DNA of 35,030 nucleotides from Deltaproteobacteria bacterium (lineage in GTDB: Bacteria > Myxococcota_A > UBA9160 > UBA4427): assembly GCA_019310975.1 (NCBI GenBank), contig JAFDDH010000017.1, positions 1 to 35,030 of the forward strand. Direction: 5' to 3'. Positions within the stretch are counted from its first letter, which is position 1. Each line of letters starts with the position of its first letter. A model generated the notes under the pieces. It made no database searches and was not told the DNA's origin. It was given only the letters and a program-made list of their open reading frames with translations. Positions 1 to 10,131 of this stretch are shown here, piece after piece. The translations under genes were made by a program, and so were the position numbers.

Positions 1-522
1 ATTGACCACCGCGCCCTTGCTGGCCGCATAGGCGGCCTGCGGGATCTGGCCCGTGCCAACCAGGCCGAGCACCGAGGCCACGTTGATGATGGTGCCAGAG
101 CCGGCCTCCAGCATGACGCGCCCGAAGCGCTGACAGCACAGGAAGACGCCGTGGAGATTCACCTCCACGACGCGCGCGAAGCCTTCGGCGGTGTCCTCCT
201 CGGCCTTCACGATCTCGGTGATACCGGCGTTGTTGACCAGCACGTCGACCTGGCCAAAGCGCGACCGCGCGGCCTCGACCAGGGCATCGACGTCCGCCTC
301 GCGCGTGACGTCGCACTCGACCGGGAGCACGCCCACACCCTCCGCCTGCATCTGATTGGCCAGCTGGGACAGGCGGTCGTAGCGGCGCGCGGCCAGCACC
401 AGCTGGGCACCGGCGCCGGCCAGCGCCCAGGCCAGCTCGACGCCAAGGCCCGAGGAGGCCCCGGTCACCACGGCCACGCGTTCGCTCAGGTCGAAGCGCT
501 GGGCCGGCGGTATCAGGCTCAC
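1..522 (-). CDS. Short-chain dehydrogenase/reductase, C-terminus cut off by window edge
   Basis: This is a classical short-chain dehydrogenase/reductase using NAD(P)H; the substrate cannot be told. The first 174 residues are present and the frame runs open through position 1. Near residue 20 is the Rossmann nucleotide-binding motif (TGASSGLG), near residue 90 the NNAG structural motif, and close to the window edge the catalytic YAASK (YxxxK) preceded by the INVAS strand containing the active-site serine. The start is GTG at 522-520, which overlaps the stop of the upstream DsbA-family gene in a 4-bp GTGA, so the two are probably translationally coupled. It is the last visible gene of a minus-strand set with the DsbA-like and flavin reductase genes. 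Family assignment is firm; the physiological reaction is unknown. Confidence 0.9.
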   Translation of the reverse strand, partial: MSLIPPAQRFDLSERVAVVTGASSGLGVELAWALAGAGAQLVLAARRYDRLSQLANQMQAEGVGVLPVECDVTREADVDALVEAARSRFGQVDVLVNNAGITEIVKAEEDTAEGFARVVEVNLHGVFLCCQRFGRVMLEAGSGTIINVASVLGLVGTGQIPQAAYAASKGAVVN

Positions 523-1172
523 GACGCCGCCTCTTCGCGATCCGCGACCTGCCGCTCGAGCATACGCTCGATCCAGCGCCGATAGAGCTCGACCGGATGC
601 GCCCCCACGATCACCGCCGGATTGCCCTCGAGACGCACGGCCGGGACGCCGGTGGCGCCGGCCTCGAGCGCCTCCTGGTGGTCGGCGATCACTTCGTCGA
701 GCAGCTCGGTCTGGCCCGACACCGCAAAGGCCGCCGTGGGCAGACCGACTTCATCCCATAATTCCTTCAGGACCGCCTGCCGGCTGATGTCGCGGTTCTC
801 CTTGAAGTAGGCGCGCATCAGTCGGTCGTGGATGCGGTCGTGCGCATCTCTCCCCAGGCGCGCGGCCGCCTTGGCGACCAGATGCGCGGGCACGCTGTGC
901 GAGGGCGGCCCCTCGTCACTCTGCCAGACCTGGAACTCGCCGGCGTCGGGCTCGCTCCCCGGGCGCAGCCAGGACTTGGTGTAGGCGCGGAACTTCTCGA
1001 GCGCAGCCTCGCGGTCCGCGTGCTGGCGGCGCTCGGGTCTCAGCAGGTAGCTCTTCCAGACCAGCTCGACGCGCCCCGCGTACTCGCGCTCGAGACCACG
1101 CAGCCGGACGGAGGCGTTCTGGCACCAGGGGCAGAGATAGTCGGAGTAGACGAAGAAACGCAGCGGATCCAT
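519..1172 (-). CDS. DsbA-family (FrnE-like) thioredoxin-fold oxidoreductase
   Basis: A 217-residue protein of the DsbA/FrnE/2-hydroxychromene-2-carboxylate isomerase superfamily. The N-terminus forms the first thioredoxin strand and is followed at once by C14-P-W-C17, a redox CxxC motif. A helical insertion fills the middle, and the C-terminal part has the cis-proline loop region (GATGVPAV) typical of DsbA-type folds. There is no signal peptide, so a cytoplasmic thiol-disulfide or glutathione-linked role fits better than periplasmic disulfide formation. The gene abuts the flavin reductase stop with no spacer and overlaps the next gene by GTGA, so it sits inside an operon of small oxidoreductases. 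The CxxC argues for FrnE-like thiol chemistry over an isomerase. The substrate is not predictable. Confidence 0.87.
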   Translation of the reverse strand: MDPLRFFVYSDYLCPWCQNASVRLRGLEREYAGRVELVWKSYLLRPERRQHADREAALEKFRAYTKSWLRPGSEPDAGEFQVWQSDEGPPSHSVPAHLVAKAAARLGRDAHDRIHDRLMRAYFKENRDISRQAVLKELWDEVGLPTAAFAVSGQTELLDEVIADHQEALEAGATGVPAVRLEGNPAVIVGAHPVELYRRWIERMLERQVADREEAAS

Positions 1173-1658
1173 CTAATCCACGGGGACGAGCTGCCGGTAG
1201 GCGCCGTTCCAGTAGACCAGCGGCTCGCGCTCCTCGACCTCCGCTGCCACGATCTGGCCCACGTAGATCACGTGGTCCCCCGCGTCGTGGGTCGCCTCGA
1301 GCTTGCAGTCCATGCGAGCGAGCGCGCCGCGGATGAGCGGCGCGCCGGTCTTGGCCGTCGAGTAGTCGAGCCCCTCGAAGCGCACGTCCTCGTACTTCTT
1401 CGACGCGAAACGATTCGACAGCTCCTGCTGATCGGCCGCCAGCACGTTGACGGCAAAGCACTTGCCCTCGGCGATCAGCCCCGTGGTCACCGAATCCTTG
1501 CTGCAGCAGACGGTCACGAGCGGTGGAGAGAGCGATGCGCCGCTGAAGTCGGAGACCGTCATGCCGTGGATCTGCTCGCCCGAGCGGGTCGTCAGGATCG
1601 TGACTCCACTCACCCAGCTTCCCATGCAGAGCTTGAAATCGTCGTCGCCGATCGCCAC
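1173..1658 (-). CDS. Flavin reductase family protein (FMN-binding split barrel)
   Basis: A 161-residue protein with the flavin reductase-like domain over nearly its full length. The opening (FKLCMGSWVSGVTILTT) and the central segment (LSPPLVTVCCSKDSVT) match the FMN-binding split-barrel family that includes HpaC, which supplies reduced flavin to two-component monooxygenases. The GHxxG-type C-terminal pattern is replaced by GDHVIYVGQI. The start is GTG at 1658, preceded by a strong Shine-Dalgarno (GAGGAGG) about six bases upstream. The stop is directly adjacent to the start of the DsbA-like gene. No partner monooxygenase is visible in the window, so an accessory role with an unlinked oxygenase is inference; some members bind flavin or heme without reductase activity. 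Confidence 0.88.
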   Translation of the reverse strand: MAIGDDDFKLCMGSWVSGVTILTTRSGEQIHGMTVSDFSGASLSPPLVTVCCSKDSVTTGLIAEGKCFAVNVLAADQQELSNRFASKKYEDVRFEGLDYSTAKTGAPLIRGALARMDCKLEATHDAGDHVIYVGQIVAAEVEEREPLVYWNGAYRQLVPVD

Positions 1659-1734
1659 CGAACCTCCTCAAGCGAGCGCTCTCGCTCTGATCTGGGCGCG
1701 AGAACTCTAACACGGCTGGCTCGTAGCCGTCGTC

Positions 1735-3060
1735 TCAGACCGCGTCGACGGAGATCAGGACCAGGTCCATGACGTTGGTATTCGTGGGACCCGTTCGCAC
1801 CAGGCCGCCCGCCGCAGCGAAGAATCCATAGGCGTCATTGCGGGCCAGGCAGGCGGCCGCGTCGACTCCGGCTTCACTCCCCGCGCCGAGCGTCCCGGCG
1901 TCCACGAACGCTCCGGCAGCGTCCGTCGGTCCATCGTGGCCGTCCGTCCCCGCGGCCAGCAGCGCGATGCCCTCACCGGCGTCCGCGAGCTCGATGGCCG
2001 CAGCCAGGGCAAGCTCCTGGCTGCGGCCGCCGCGCCCCTGACCGCGTAGGGTCACGACCGTCTCGCCACCGGCCACCAGCACGACCGGCGCATCGCTGCG
2101 CGCCTGCCTCGCCCGTGCCACAAGCCGCCGCCCGGCACCGCTCGCCTCACCACCGAGCAGCTCACCGAGATCGATCGCACACACGCCCGTCGCGCGCGCC
2201 GCGCGCACGACGGCGGCTCGCGCGTCCGCATTGCACCCGACCAGGAAGTGGCGCACGCGCTCGAAGACGGGATCGCCCGGCTTCGGCGACTCGGGCCTCG
2301 CTCCAGCCACTCCGGCCTCGAGGTGCTCGACGACCGCAGCCGGAAGCTGCTCGCGCAGCCCGTAGTCGTCCACGACCTGCAGCGCGTCCTCGAAACGCGA
2401 GGGATCGCCGATGCAAGGACCCGAGCCGATGACTGCCAGCGCATCGCCCGGAACGTCCGAGAGTGCCAGCACGAGCACACGACGGCAGCTCGCCGCCACC
2501 GCGAGTCGGCCCGCCGAGAACTCGGAGAGGTGCTTTCGCACCACGTTGAGCTGGGCGATGTCCGCCCCGCAGGCCAGCAGCGTGGAAGTGGTCGCGGCCA
2601 GATCGTCCAGGCTGAGGCCCGGCGACGGACAGCTCGTGAGTGCAGAAGCTCCCCCGGAGAGCAGCACCACCAGCACGTCGGACGCGGGCGCTGTGCGCAC
2701 GAGGGCCAGCAGCTCGCGCGCCGCGGCCTCGCCGCGCGCGTCCGGCAGCGGATGCGACGCCTCGCGAAGCGTCAGCTGGTGGGGTGGGGGATCGGCATGA
2801 CCCTCGCGCGTGATGACGAGCCCACCGCGTACGCGATGACCGGCCAGATCCTCGAGTGCGCGCGCCATCGGGACCGCCGCCTTTCCGATCGCGGCGACCT
2901 GGAGCCCGGCAGCGGACGGGATTCTCTCGCCGGCCACGCGCAGCCCACTCGCGCCCTGCTCCAGCACACGGGCCACGGCGCGGCCCCCGTGGACAGCCGC
3001 CAGCGCGTGTTCGAAGAGTCCTTCCAGACGCACGCGTGCGGTTGGGACCGAGGGTGCCAC
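1735..3060 (-). CDS. Glycerate 2-kinase family protein (DUF4147 plus MOFRL)
   Basis: A 441-residue member of the glycerate kinase type 2 family (GckA/TtuD-like), which phosphorylates D-glycerate to 2-phosphoglycerate and feeds lower glycolysis. The N-terminal DUF4147 domain includes AAIGKAAVPMARAL and the glycine-rich LLSGGASAL near residue 133. The C-terminal MOFRL domain shows VLVAGGETVVTLRG, then GRGGRSQELALA and the AGTDGHDGPTDAAGA segment. Length matches the family. The start is GTG, only 6 bases after the stop of the OmpA-like lipoprotein gene, so the two are probably co-transcribed. No other glyoxylate or tartrate pathway gene is nearby, so the metabolic context is not evident from the window. 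Confidence 0.9.
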   Translation of the reverse strand: MAPSVPTARVRLEGLFEHALAAVHGGRAVARVLEQGASGLRVAGERIPSAAGLQVAAIGKAAVPMARALEDLAGHRVRGGLVITREGHADPPPHQLTLREASHPLPDARGEAAARELLALVRTAPASDVLVVLLSGGASALTSCPSPGLSLDDLAATTSTLLACGADIAQLNVVRKHLSEFSAGRLAVAASCRRVLVLALSDVPGDALAVIGSGPCIGDPSRFEDALQVVDDYGLREQLPAAVVEHLEAGVAGARPESPKPGDPVFERVRHFLVGCNADARAAVVRAARATGVCAIDLGELLGGEASGAGRRLVARARQARSDAPVVLVAGGETVVTLRGQGRGGRSQELALAAAIELADAGEGIALLAAGTDGHDGPTDAAGAFVDAGTLGAGSEAGVDAAACLARNDAYGFFAAAGGLVRTGPTNTNVMDLVLISVDAV

Positions 3061-3066
3061 CGCCCT

Positions 3067-3963
3067 CTATCCACCGACCTTCGCCGGCGCGGCGGCGGCG
3101 TCGGGCTTTTCCTGCGGCTTGAGGCGAATCTCGATGCGCCGATTCAGCGCGCGGTCCTCGGCGGTTTCGTTGGGCGCCACCGGTTGAAAGGACGCGAAGG
3201 ACGTCACCTTGAGCTGCTCACCCGGCACGCCTAGATCCTGCATCAGCCGCACCACACGCGAGGCACGCGCGGAGGCGAGCTCCCAATTCGTCGGATAACG
3301 CTGTGCGAGCGCGCCGCTGATCCCGCGATCATCCGTGTGGCCCTGCACCTCGATCTGGTGGTTGGTCCGCTTGAGCTGATTCGCGACCTTGCCGAGCACC
3401 TCCGCGCCGACAGGATCGAGCTTGGCCGAACCCGAGGCGAAGAGGATGTCCTGCGAAACGTTGACGCGGATCCCCTCCTTGAGATGCTCGATCTGGATCT
3501 CGCCAGCCGTGACCTCGGCCTCGAGGTCGGACATCAGTGCCGTGTACGTCGAGGTCAGCTTGTCCACTTCTGCGGTGGCGGTCTCGAGCTCCTCCTGGGA
3601 GCGCGCGAGCTCCAGGCTCTGCTGGGCCAGAGAGGCCGAGAGCTGATCCTCGCTTTCACGGAGCGTACCCAGCTCCCCGACGGACGCCTCGTGTTCGACG
3701 CTCAGATCCTCGTACTCCTCGAGGCTGATCCCGAGCTCTTCCGACAGGGCCTGATTCGAGGTCTCGAGGGCCGTGATCCGCGCGGCCTGTCGCTCGTTCT
3801 CTGCGCTGAGCTTGTCCAGCTTCTGCACTAAAGCATTGTGGGTGCCGGAGGTCACGCAGCCGCCGATCAGCGGAAGCACACCGAAGAGCACGGCGCCAGT
3901 GCGCACGAGCAAGCGTCGTCCGAGGCTCGGATCAGGGCGAGAGGGTGTGACGCAGTGCTTCAT
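3067..3963 (-). CDS. OmpA-family lipoprotein with long coiled coil
   Basis: An outer-membrane lipoprotein predicted to bind peptidoglycan. It has a hydrophobic signal (GAVLFGVLPLIGGC) ending in a lipobox cysteine, then a heptad-like coiled coil of about 110 residues, then a C-terminal OmpA domain with FASGSAKLDPVG, VQGHTDDRG and a final NRRIEIRL. The layout (lipid anchor, rod, peptidoglycan-binding head) suggests an envelope spacer or tether. The start is uncertain: ATG at 3978 and ATG at 3963 both lie inside the end of lon, the second with a GGGGA ribosome site, while a GTG at 3906, 26 bases after the lon stop, would give a compact signal peptide. It sits between lon and the glycerate-kinase-family gene. 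Confidence 0.86.
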   Translation of the reverse strand: MKHCVTPSRPDPSLGRRLLVRTGAVLFGVLPLIGGCVTSGTHNALVQKLDKLSAENERQAARITALETSNQALSEELGISLEEYEDLSVEHEASVGELGTLRESEDQLSASLAQQSLELARSQEELETATAEVDKLTSTYTALMSDLEAEVTAGEIQIEHLKEGIRVNVSQDILFASGSAKLDPVGAEVLGKVANQLKRTNHQIEVQGHTDDRGISGALAQRYPTNWELASARASRVVRLMQDLGVPGEQLKVTSFASFQPVAPNETAEDRALNRRIEIRLKPQEKPDAAAAPAKVGG

Positions 3964-6379
3964 CGATCGTCCCCACATAGCTGAGCGCGAGGCCCTCGAG
4001 CAGCTCGTCTGAGATCTCCTCGATATCGCGCCGGTTCTTCTCGGGGAGGATTACGCGCTCGATGCCCGCTCGCTTGGCGGCCAGGACCTTCTCCTTGATG
4101 CCGCCGACTGGCAGGACCTTACCACGCAGGGTGATCTCGCCCGTCATCGCGGTCCGCGGCGTCGCCGTGCGGCCAGTGAGGATGGAGGCCAGCGATGTCA
4201 CCATGGCGACGCCCGCCGATGGACCGTCCTTGGGCACGGCACCGGAGGGGACGTGCAGGTGAATGTCGCGTTCGTCGAAGTGCTTGATGGGGTCGATCCC
4301 GAAGTCGTCGGCATGAGTGCGCAGCCATGATCTCGCCGCTTCGACCGACTCGCGCATCACGTCACCGAGCGAGCCCGTGAGCTTCAGCTCTCCCTGGCCC
4401 GGCATGCGGGTGGACTCGACGAAGAGGATATCGCCGCCCGACGGTGTCCAGGCCAGCCCCACCGCGACGCCCGGCTGCAGATCCTCCTCCGCCAGCTCGG
4501 GCTCGAATTTGATCGGCCCCAGCAGCTCGAAGAGGTCCTCGGCATCCACACACACGGCGTCGGTCTCGCCCCCCTCGGCGACGCGGCGCGCGATCTTGCG
4601 GCAGACCGCCCCGATCTCGCGCTCGAGATTGCGAACGCCGGCTTCGCGCGTGTAGCGCTCGACCAGGGACACGATGGTCTGGTCGGGCATCTCGAAGTCG
4701 ACGTTGCCAATGCCGTTTCGCTCGATCTGCCGCGGCAGCAGGAAGCGTCGGGCGATCTCGACCTTCTCCTCCAGCGTGTAGCCGGGCAGCTCGATCACCT
4801 CCATGCGATCGCGTAGGGCGGCGTGCACGGGGTCGATGAGGTTTGCGGTCGCCAGGAATACGACCTGCGAGAGATCGAAGGGGACTTCCAGGTAATGATC
4901 GCTGAACTCTGAGTTCTGCTCCGGGTCGAGCACCTCGAGTAGCGCCGACGAGGTATCGCCGCGGCCGTCCGAGCCGACTTTATCGACCTCGTCGAGCAGC
5001 AGGACGGGATTGCGCGTGCCCACCTTGCGCAACGACTGCACGATGCGGCCGGGCATGGCGCCGACGTAGGTGCGACGGTGGCCGCGAATCTCGGCCTCAT
5101 CGCGCACGCCCCCGAGCGAGATGCGAGCAAACTCGCGGTCGAGCGCGCGGGCGATGGAGCGGCCGAGGGAAGTCTTGCCGGTACCGGGCGGCCCCACGAA
5201 GCAGAGGATCGGCCCCTTGAGGTCGCGCTTCAGGGAGAGCACGGCGATGAACTCGACGATGCGGTCCTTGACCTTCTCGAGACCGTAGTGGTCCTCGTCC
5301 AGGATGCGACGCGCCTCGACGACGTCCAGCCGGTCCTCGGATGCGTTCGACCAGGGCAGCTCGGTCATCCACTCGAGATAGGTGCGAATGACACTGTGCT
5401 CGGCCGCAGCCGGTGGTGTCTGCATCAGCCGGTCGAGCTCGCGGGTGGCCTGCCTGTGGGCTTCCTCGGTCATGCCCGAGGACTCGATCCGCTCGCGGAA
5501 GCGATCGAAATTCTCCTCGCCGTCCTCGCTCTCGCCGAGCTCGCGGCGAATCGCCTCGAGCTGTTGACGCAGCATGTATTCGCGCTGCGTCTTGCCCATC
5601 TCGTTCTGGACCTTCTCCTTGATCTCGGTCTCGATCTCGAGGGCCTGCCCCTCCTTCGTAAGATGAGCGAGCACCCTGCGTAGCCGCTCCGGTACGTCGA
5701 CGGTCTCGAGGATCTTCTGCTTGCCCGGTACGGCGAGCTCGAGGTTGGAGGCGACGAGATCGGCCAGCTTGGAGGGGTCGTCGAGGTTCGCCACCAACAC
5801 CTGCAGGTCGTCGGAGAGGCGCGAGCTCTCGGCGACGAGCGCGCCGAACTGCTGGGAGAGGTTGCGCGTCAGCGCCTCCACCTCGACGGTGTCGAGATCG
5901 CCCACTTCCGACATGGGCGCGATGCGCGCGCGCAGGAAGGGCTCCTCGCTGCTGAAGCTCTCGAGGCGCACACGCGCGACGCCCTGCACCAGCAGCCGGT
6001 AGGAGTCGTCCGGAAACTTCAGCATCTTCACGACGCGCAGCACGGTTCCCACGTCGTAGACATCGTCCGCCCGCGGCGCGCCCTCGACCTCGTGCCGAAT
6101 GGCGGCACAGACCAGGAAGCGGTCGGGCCGCACCAGCACCTCGTCGATCAGCTGCTGCGAGGCCGGCGTGTTGACCAGCAGAGGGCTGAGCAGGAAGGGG
6201 AAGAGGACGGTGTTCTTGAGCGGCAGCACGGAGAGCTCGGCCGGCAGGTCCGGCGGAAGCTCCTCCCCCTCGCCGCCCCCCGACCCCACCGTGATCACGG
6301 TGCCGCCGAACTGGGCGGGCAGGATGGGCTCGTCCTGCCCCTCCTCGGGCTCGTCCCTCTCGTCGCGCTCTTGGCTCAT
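3932..6379 (-). CDS. lon: ATP-dependent Lon protease (LonA type)
   Basis: An 815-residue soluble LonA protease that degrades misfolded and regulatory proteins. It begins with an acidic stretch of about 40 residues, then the Lon N-terminal substrate-binding domain (LSVLPLKNTVLFPFLLSPLL) and a coiled coil. The AAA+ module has Walker A GPPGTGKTS at residues 396-404 and Walker B PVLLLDEVDK. The protease domain carries the Ser-Lys dyad: S721 in DGPSAGVAM and K764 in GGIKEKV, 43 residues apart as in E. coli Lon. No transmembrane segment splits the ATPase, which excludes LonB. Its ATG overlaps the hsp20 stop by 4 bp (ATGA), so it is part of a chaperone-protease operon and should share heat-shock control with dnaK. 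Confidence 0.97.
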   Translation of the reverse strand: MSQERDERDEPEEGQDEPILPAQFGGTVITVGSGGGEGEELPPDLPAELSVLPLKNTVLFPFLLSPLLVNTPASQQLIDEVLVRPDRFLVCAAIRHEVEGAPRADDVYDVGTVLRVVKMLKFPDDSYRLLVQGVARVRLESFSSEEPFLRARIAPMSEVGDLDTVEVEALTRNLSQQFGALVAESSRLSDDLQVLVANLDDPSKLADLVASNLELAVPGKQKILETVDVPERLRRVLAHLTKEGQALEIETEIKEKVQNEMGKTQREYMLRQQLEAIRRELGESEDGEENFDRFRERIESSGMTEEAHRQATRELDRLMQTPPAAAEHSVIRTYLEWMTELPWSNASEDRLDVVEARRILDEDHYGLEKVKDRIVEFIAVLSLKRDLKGPILCFVGPPGTGKTSLGRSIARALDREFARISLGGVRDEAEIRGHRRTYVGAMPGRIVQSLRKVGTRNPVLLLDEVDKVGSDGRGDTSSALLEVLDPEQNSEFSDHYLEVPFDLSQVVFLATANLIDPVHAALRDRMEVIELPGYTLEEKVEIARRFLLPRQIERNGIGNVDFEMPDQTIVSLVERYTREAGVRNLEREIGAVCRKIARRVAEGGETDAVCVDAEDLFELLGPIKFEPELAEEDLQPGVAVGLAWTPSGGDILFVESTRMPGQGELKLTGSLGDVMRESVEAARSWLRTHADDFGIDPIKHFDERDIHLHVPSGAVPKDGPSAGVAMVTSLASILTGRTATPRTAMTGEITLRGKVLPVGGIKEKVLAAKRAGIERVILPEKNRRDIEEISDELLEGLALSYVGTIDEALRHTLSP

Positions 6380-6687
6380 TCCGTCTCCACGGTCACCTGC
6401 CGCCGCAACGGCTCGGGTTTGGGCAGCGTGACCGACAGGAAGCCGTCCTCGAGATGGGCGCTCACGCCGTCCCGATCAAAGGCAATGCTGATTCGAACCT
6501 CGCGCTCGAATGGCCCGAATGCGATCTCCATCTGGTGCAGTCGCTGTACATCGAAGTGAGCCGGAACCTTCCTGACGCCAGCGATTCGCAGCAGCTGGCC
6601 ATCCACATTGACGCGGATGTCCTCACCACGAACTCCGGGGATCTCGGCGCGAACCACCACCGCTCGTTCCGTCTCGAAGACATCCAC
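6376..6687 (-). CDS. Small heat-shock protein, Hsp20/alpha-crystallin family (start likely further upstream)
   Basis: An ATP-independent holdase chaperone. The alpha-crystallin domain runs from VDVFETERAVVVRAEIPGV through GVSAHLEDGFLSVTLPKPEP, including the usual A-x-x-x-n-G-v-L-type motif (SAHLEDGFLSVTLPK). The coordinates use GTG at 6687, which gives only 103 residues and cuts into the conserved W-x-P-A-V-D-V motif. The same frame continues upstream without a stop to the end of dnaK and reads as a normal Hsp20 N-terminus (NPLAELFGEF, then GNSWQPAVDV), but has no ATG, GTG or TTG. ATT at 6774 (behind GGAGAAGG at the dnaK end) or CTG at 6747 are candidates. It overlaps lon by ATGA and lies directly after dnaK. 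Confidence 0.9.
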   Translation of the reverse strand: MDVFETERAVVVRAEIPGVRGEDIRVNVDGQLLRIAGVRKVPAHFDVQRLHQMEIAFGPFEREVRISIAFDRDGVSAHLEDGFLSVTLPKPEPLRRQVTVETE

Positions 6688-6766
6688 AGCGGGCTGCCAG
6701 CTGTTGCCTCTCAGCCGATCGGGAAATTCCCCGAAGAGCTCAGCCAGCGGGTTGTGACGCCCGTGC

Positions 6767-8671
<1,905 letters not shown>

Positions 8672-8788
8672 GCGATTCCCTTTCATCGTGTCGTCGTGGC
8701 CAGCGCTCTGGCCCGCTCGCTCGAGACGCCCGGCCCCCTGTGTCGAGGGCGGGCAGGGTCCAAACGACCGGATCGATCGCGGCGGCTT

Positions 8789-8810
8789 GCCGCATCGATT
8801 CGAATGCGGC
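8789..8810 (-). repeat. Stem-loop in the putative dnaK 5' leader
   Basis: Perfect 7-bp inverted repeat (GCCGCAT / ATGCGGC) around an 8-base loop, about 120 bases upstream of the dnaK ATG. If transcription starts near the CCCCAT cluster it would be in the mRNA leader. It lacks a following T-run, so it is not a terminator. A role in mRNA stability or temperature sensing is conceivable but unproven, and it does not cover the ribosome site. Confidence 0.4.
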
Positions 8811-8862
8811 GCCAAAGCTCGAACCCCGCTCACCAATGTCAACGACGGGGCCCTGAATTGCC

Positions 8863-8892
8863 GCCCCATGATGGGGCCGATCCCCCATGGGG
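8863..8892. repeat. Clustered CCCCAT inverted repeats upstream of dnaK
   Basis: Two adjacent palindromes: GCCCCAT-G-ATGGGGC at 8863-8877 (perfect 7-bp arms, one-base centre) and CCCCATGGGG at 8883-8892. The inner halves also pair with each other (ATGGGG at 8871-8876, CCCCAT at 8883-8888). CCCCAT is the -10 core recognised by heat-shock sigma factors of the sigma-32 type. On the dnaK strand, CTGGAA at 8915-8910 lies 17 bases before the CCCCAT at 8892-8887. The block could instead be an operator. Function is inferred from position and motif only. Confidence 0.5.
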
Positions 8893-9042
8893 CCGGGCGG
8901 GGGGAGCGATTCCAGCAGCGGCGGAACCCGGCCGCGAGTGGCGGGTTCCACATCGGATGTCGAGGCACCGAGGGGCCTGGACCCGCGGGCCGGTGGACTC
9001 GCGAGCGACGCGGATAACCCGGCGAAATCTCGACACGTTTTG

Positions 9043-9071
9043 TTGGATCGGGCTGCCCTTGGGGCTATATT
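9043..9071 (+). promoter_or_regulatory. Candidate sigma-70-type promoter for the gsp operon
   Basis: TTGGAT (9043-9048) and TATATT (9066-9071) are 17 bases apart, in one of the few AT-leaning stretches of this gap. The -10 is good and the -35 is weak. It would give a leader of roughly 135 bases before gspC. No other comparable promoter is seen inside the gsp operon, where gaps are 90 bases or less. Confidence 0.35.
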
Positions 9072-9212
9072 CGCCGCGCCTTCGCGTCGCACTCACGCGG
9101 ACTCGGGCGGCCAACCGGGGGGAGGCCGATCCGAGAGCATAGGCGTGTGCGGCGCATACGGGCTTGCTGGTGAGCGTCCCTCCGCAGCCCGATTGGGAGA
9201 CAGGATAAGGGT

Positions 9213-10124
9213 ATGGGCCAAGTGGGCTTCCGCCTCGCCAATCTGGCGCTCTTCGTCCTGGGCTGTTGGCTGAGCGCCGACGTCATCAATCAGGTCGGCG
9301 CATCGGTGCTGATCCGCAACGATCCACCGCCGCTTCCGGCGATCCAGCCCGCAGCCAATCAGGGTCAGAGCTGGAGCGAGCGCCAGGTCATTCTCGAGCG
9401 GAATCTCTTCGATACGAAGGTCGTGGACGAGCCTCTCCTGATCGAGGAGCCGGACGTGCCGATCGCGGAGACCAAGCTTCCGCTGCGCCTGCTCGGGACG
9501 ATCGCATCGAACGATCAAACCATCGCGAGCGCGGCCATCGAGTACACCCAGCGGCGCGAGCACGTGGTGGTGCGCGTGCGCGATCAGCTCGAGCACCTCG
9601 AGAACGTCGAGGTATTGCGCATCGGACGCGGCCGCGTGGTGCTTCGCAACGGCGACAAACGCGAGGAGCTGATCCTCGACGAGAATGTCGCGGTGCGGGT
9701 GGCGAAGGCCCCAACCAGGAAATCCCGGCGTAGCGATCGGCGTTCGGCGCTCCGCAAGGAGACCACGAGATCACCCCAGGACCGGCTCCAGGAGCTCGCC
9801 GACGCGGGTGGGCTGCGCAGCCCGGCCGCCATCTTCTCCCAGGCGCGCATCCTGCCAAAGTATCAGGATGGTGAAATGGTCGGAATCGAGCTGACCAAGA
9901 TCAAGCCGGACAGCTTCTACGAGCAGGTCGGGCTCCGGGATGGCGACACATTGATGGAGCTGAACGGCATACCGATCAACAATCCGTCCGCCAGCAAGGA
10001 GCTCTTGGAGGCTTTCACGAGCTCTCCAGAGATCTCCGTCAAGGGCACACATAGCAACGGCGAGGCCTTCGAGATGATCTTCGGCGAAGATCAGATGGCG
10101 AAGTTCGAGGAGCTGCTGGAGTAG
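9213..10124 (+). CDS. gspC: Type II secretion system protein GspC
   Basis: A 303-residue inner-membrane protein linking the secretion platform to the secretin. A short cytoplasmic tail is followed by one transmembrane segment (LANLALFVLGCWLSADVI, about residues 8-25). Next is the periplasmic homology region (LPLRLLGTIASNDQTIASA), which contacts GspD N0. A basic linker leads to a C-terminal PDZ domain (about 205-300) with the signature IKPDSFYEQVGLRDGDTLM followed by LNGIPINN. PDZ-type GspC proteins are implicated in substrate selection. It is the first gene of the operon, with an AGGATAAGG ribosome site just before ATG 9213, and gspD follows after 7 bases. Confidence 0.93.
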   Translation: MGQVGFRLANLALFVLGCWLSADVINQVGASVLIRNDPPPLPAIQPAANQGQSWSERQVILERNLFDTKVVDEPLLIEEPDVPIAETKLPLRLLGTIASNDQTIASAAIEYTQRREHVVVRVRDQLEHLENVEVLRIGRGRVVLRNGDKREELILDENVAVRVAKAPTRKSRRSDRRSALRKETTRSPQDRLQELADAGGLRSPAAIFSQARILPKYQDGEMVGIELTKIKPDSFYEQVGLRDGDTLMELNGIPINNPSASKELLEAFTSSPEISVKGTHSNGEAFEMIFGEDQMAKFEELLE

Positions 10125-10131
10125 TGAGAGC

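Larger units (their letters stand above)
8672..9212. promoter_or_regulatory. Divergent intergenic region between dnaK and gspC
   Basis: 541 bases separate the divergently transcribed dnaK and gspC starts, and I see no convincing gene in them. On the dnaK side are a stem-loop (8789-8810) and a cluster of CCCCAT/ATGGGG elements (8863-8892). A TTGACA reads toward dnaK at 8842-8837 but lacks a good -10. On the gspC side a TATATT at 9066-9071 has a weak TTGGAT 17 bases upstream. No CIRCE element (TTAGCACTC-N9-GAGTGCTAA) is present, so HrcA control is unlikely. Open frames crossing this stretch are GC-rich antisense frames without family features. Confidence 0.6.

Noticed and set aside
8672-8968. 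Upstream extension of dnaK by 99 codons
   Set aside because: No Hsp70 similarity; the proper N-terminus begins at 8671 with a good ribosome site.
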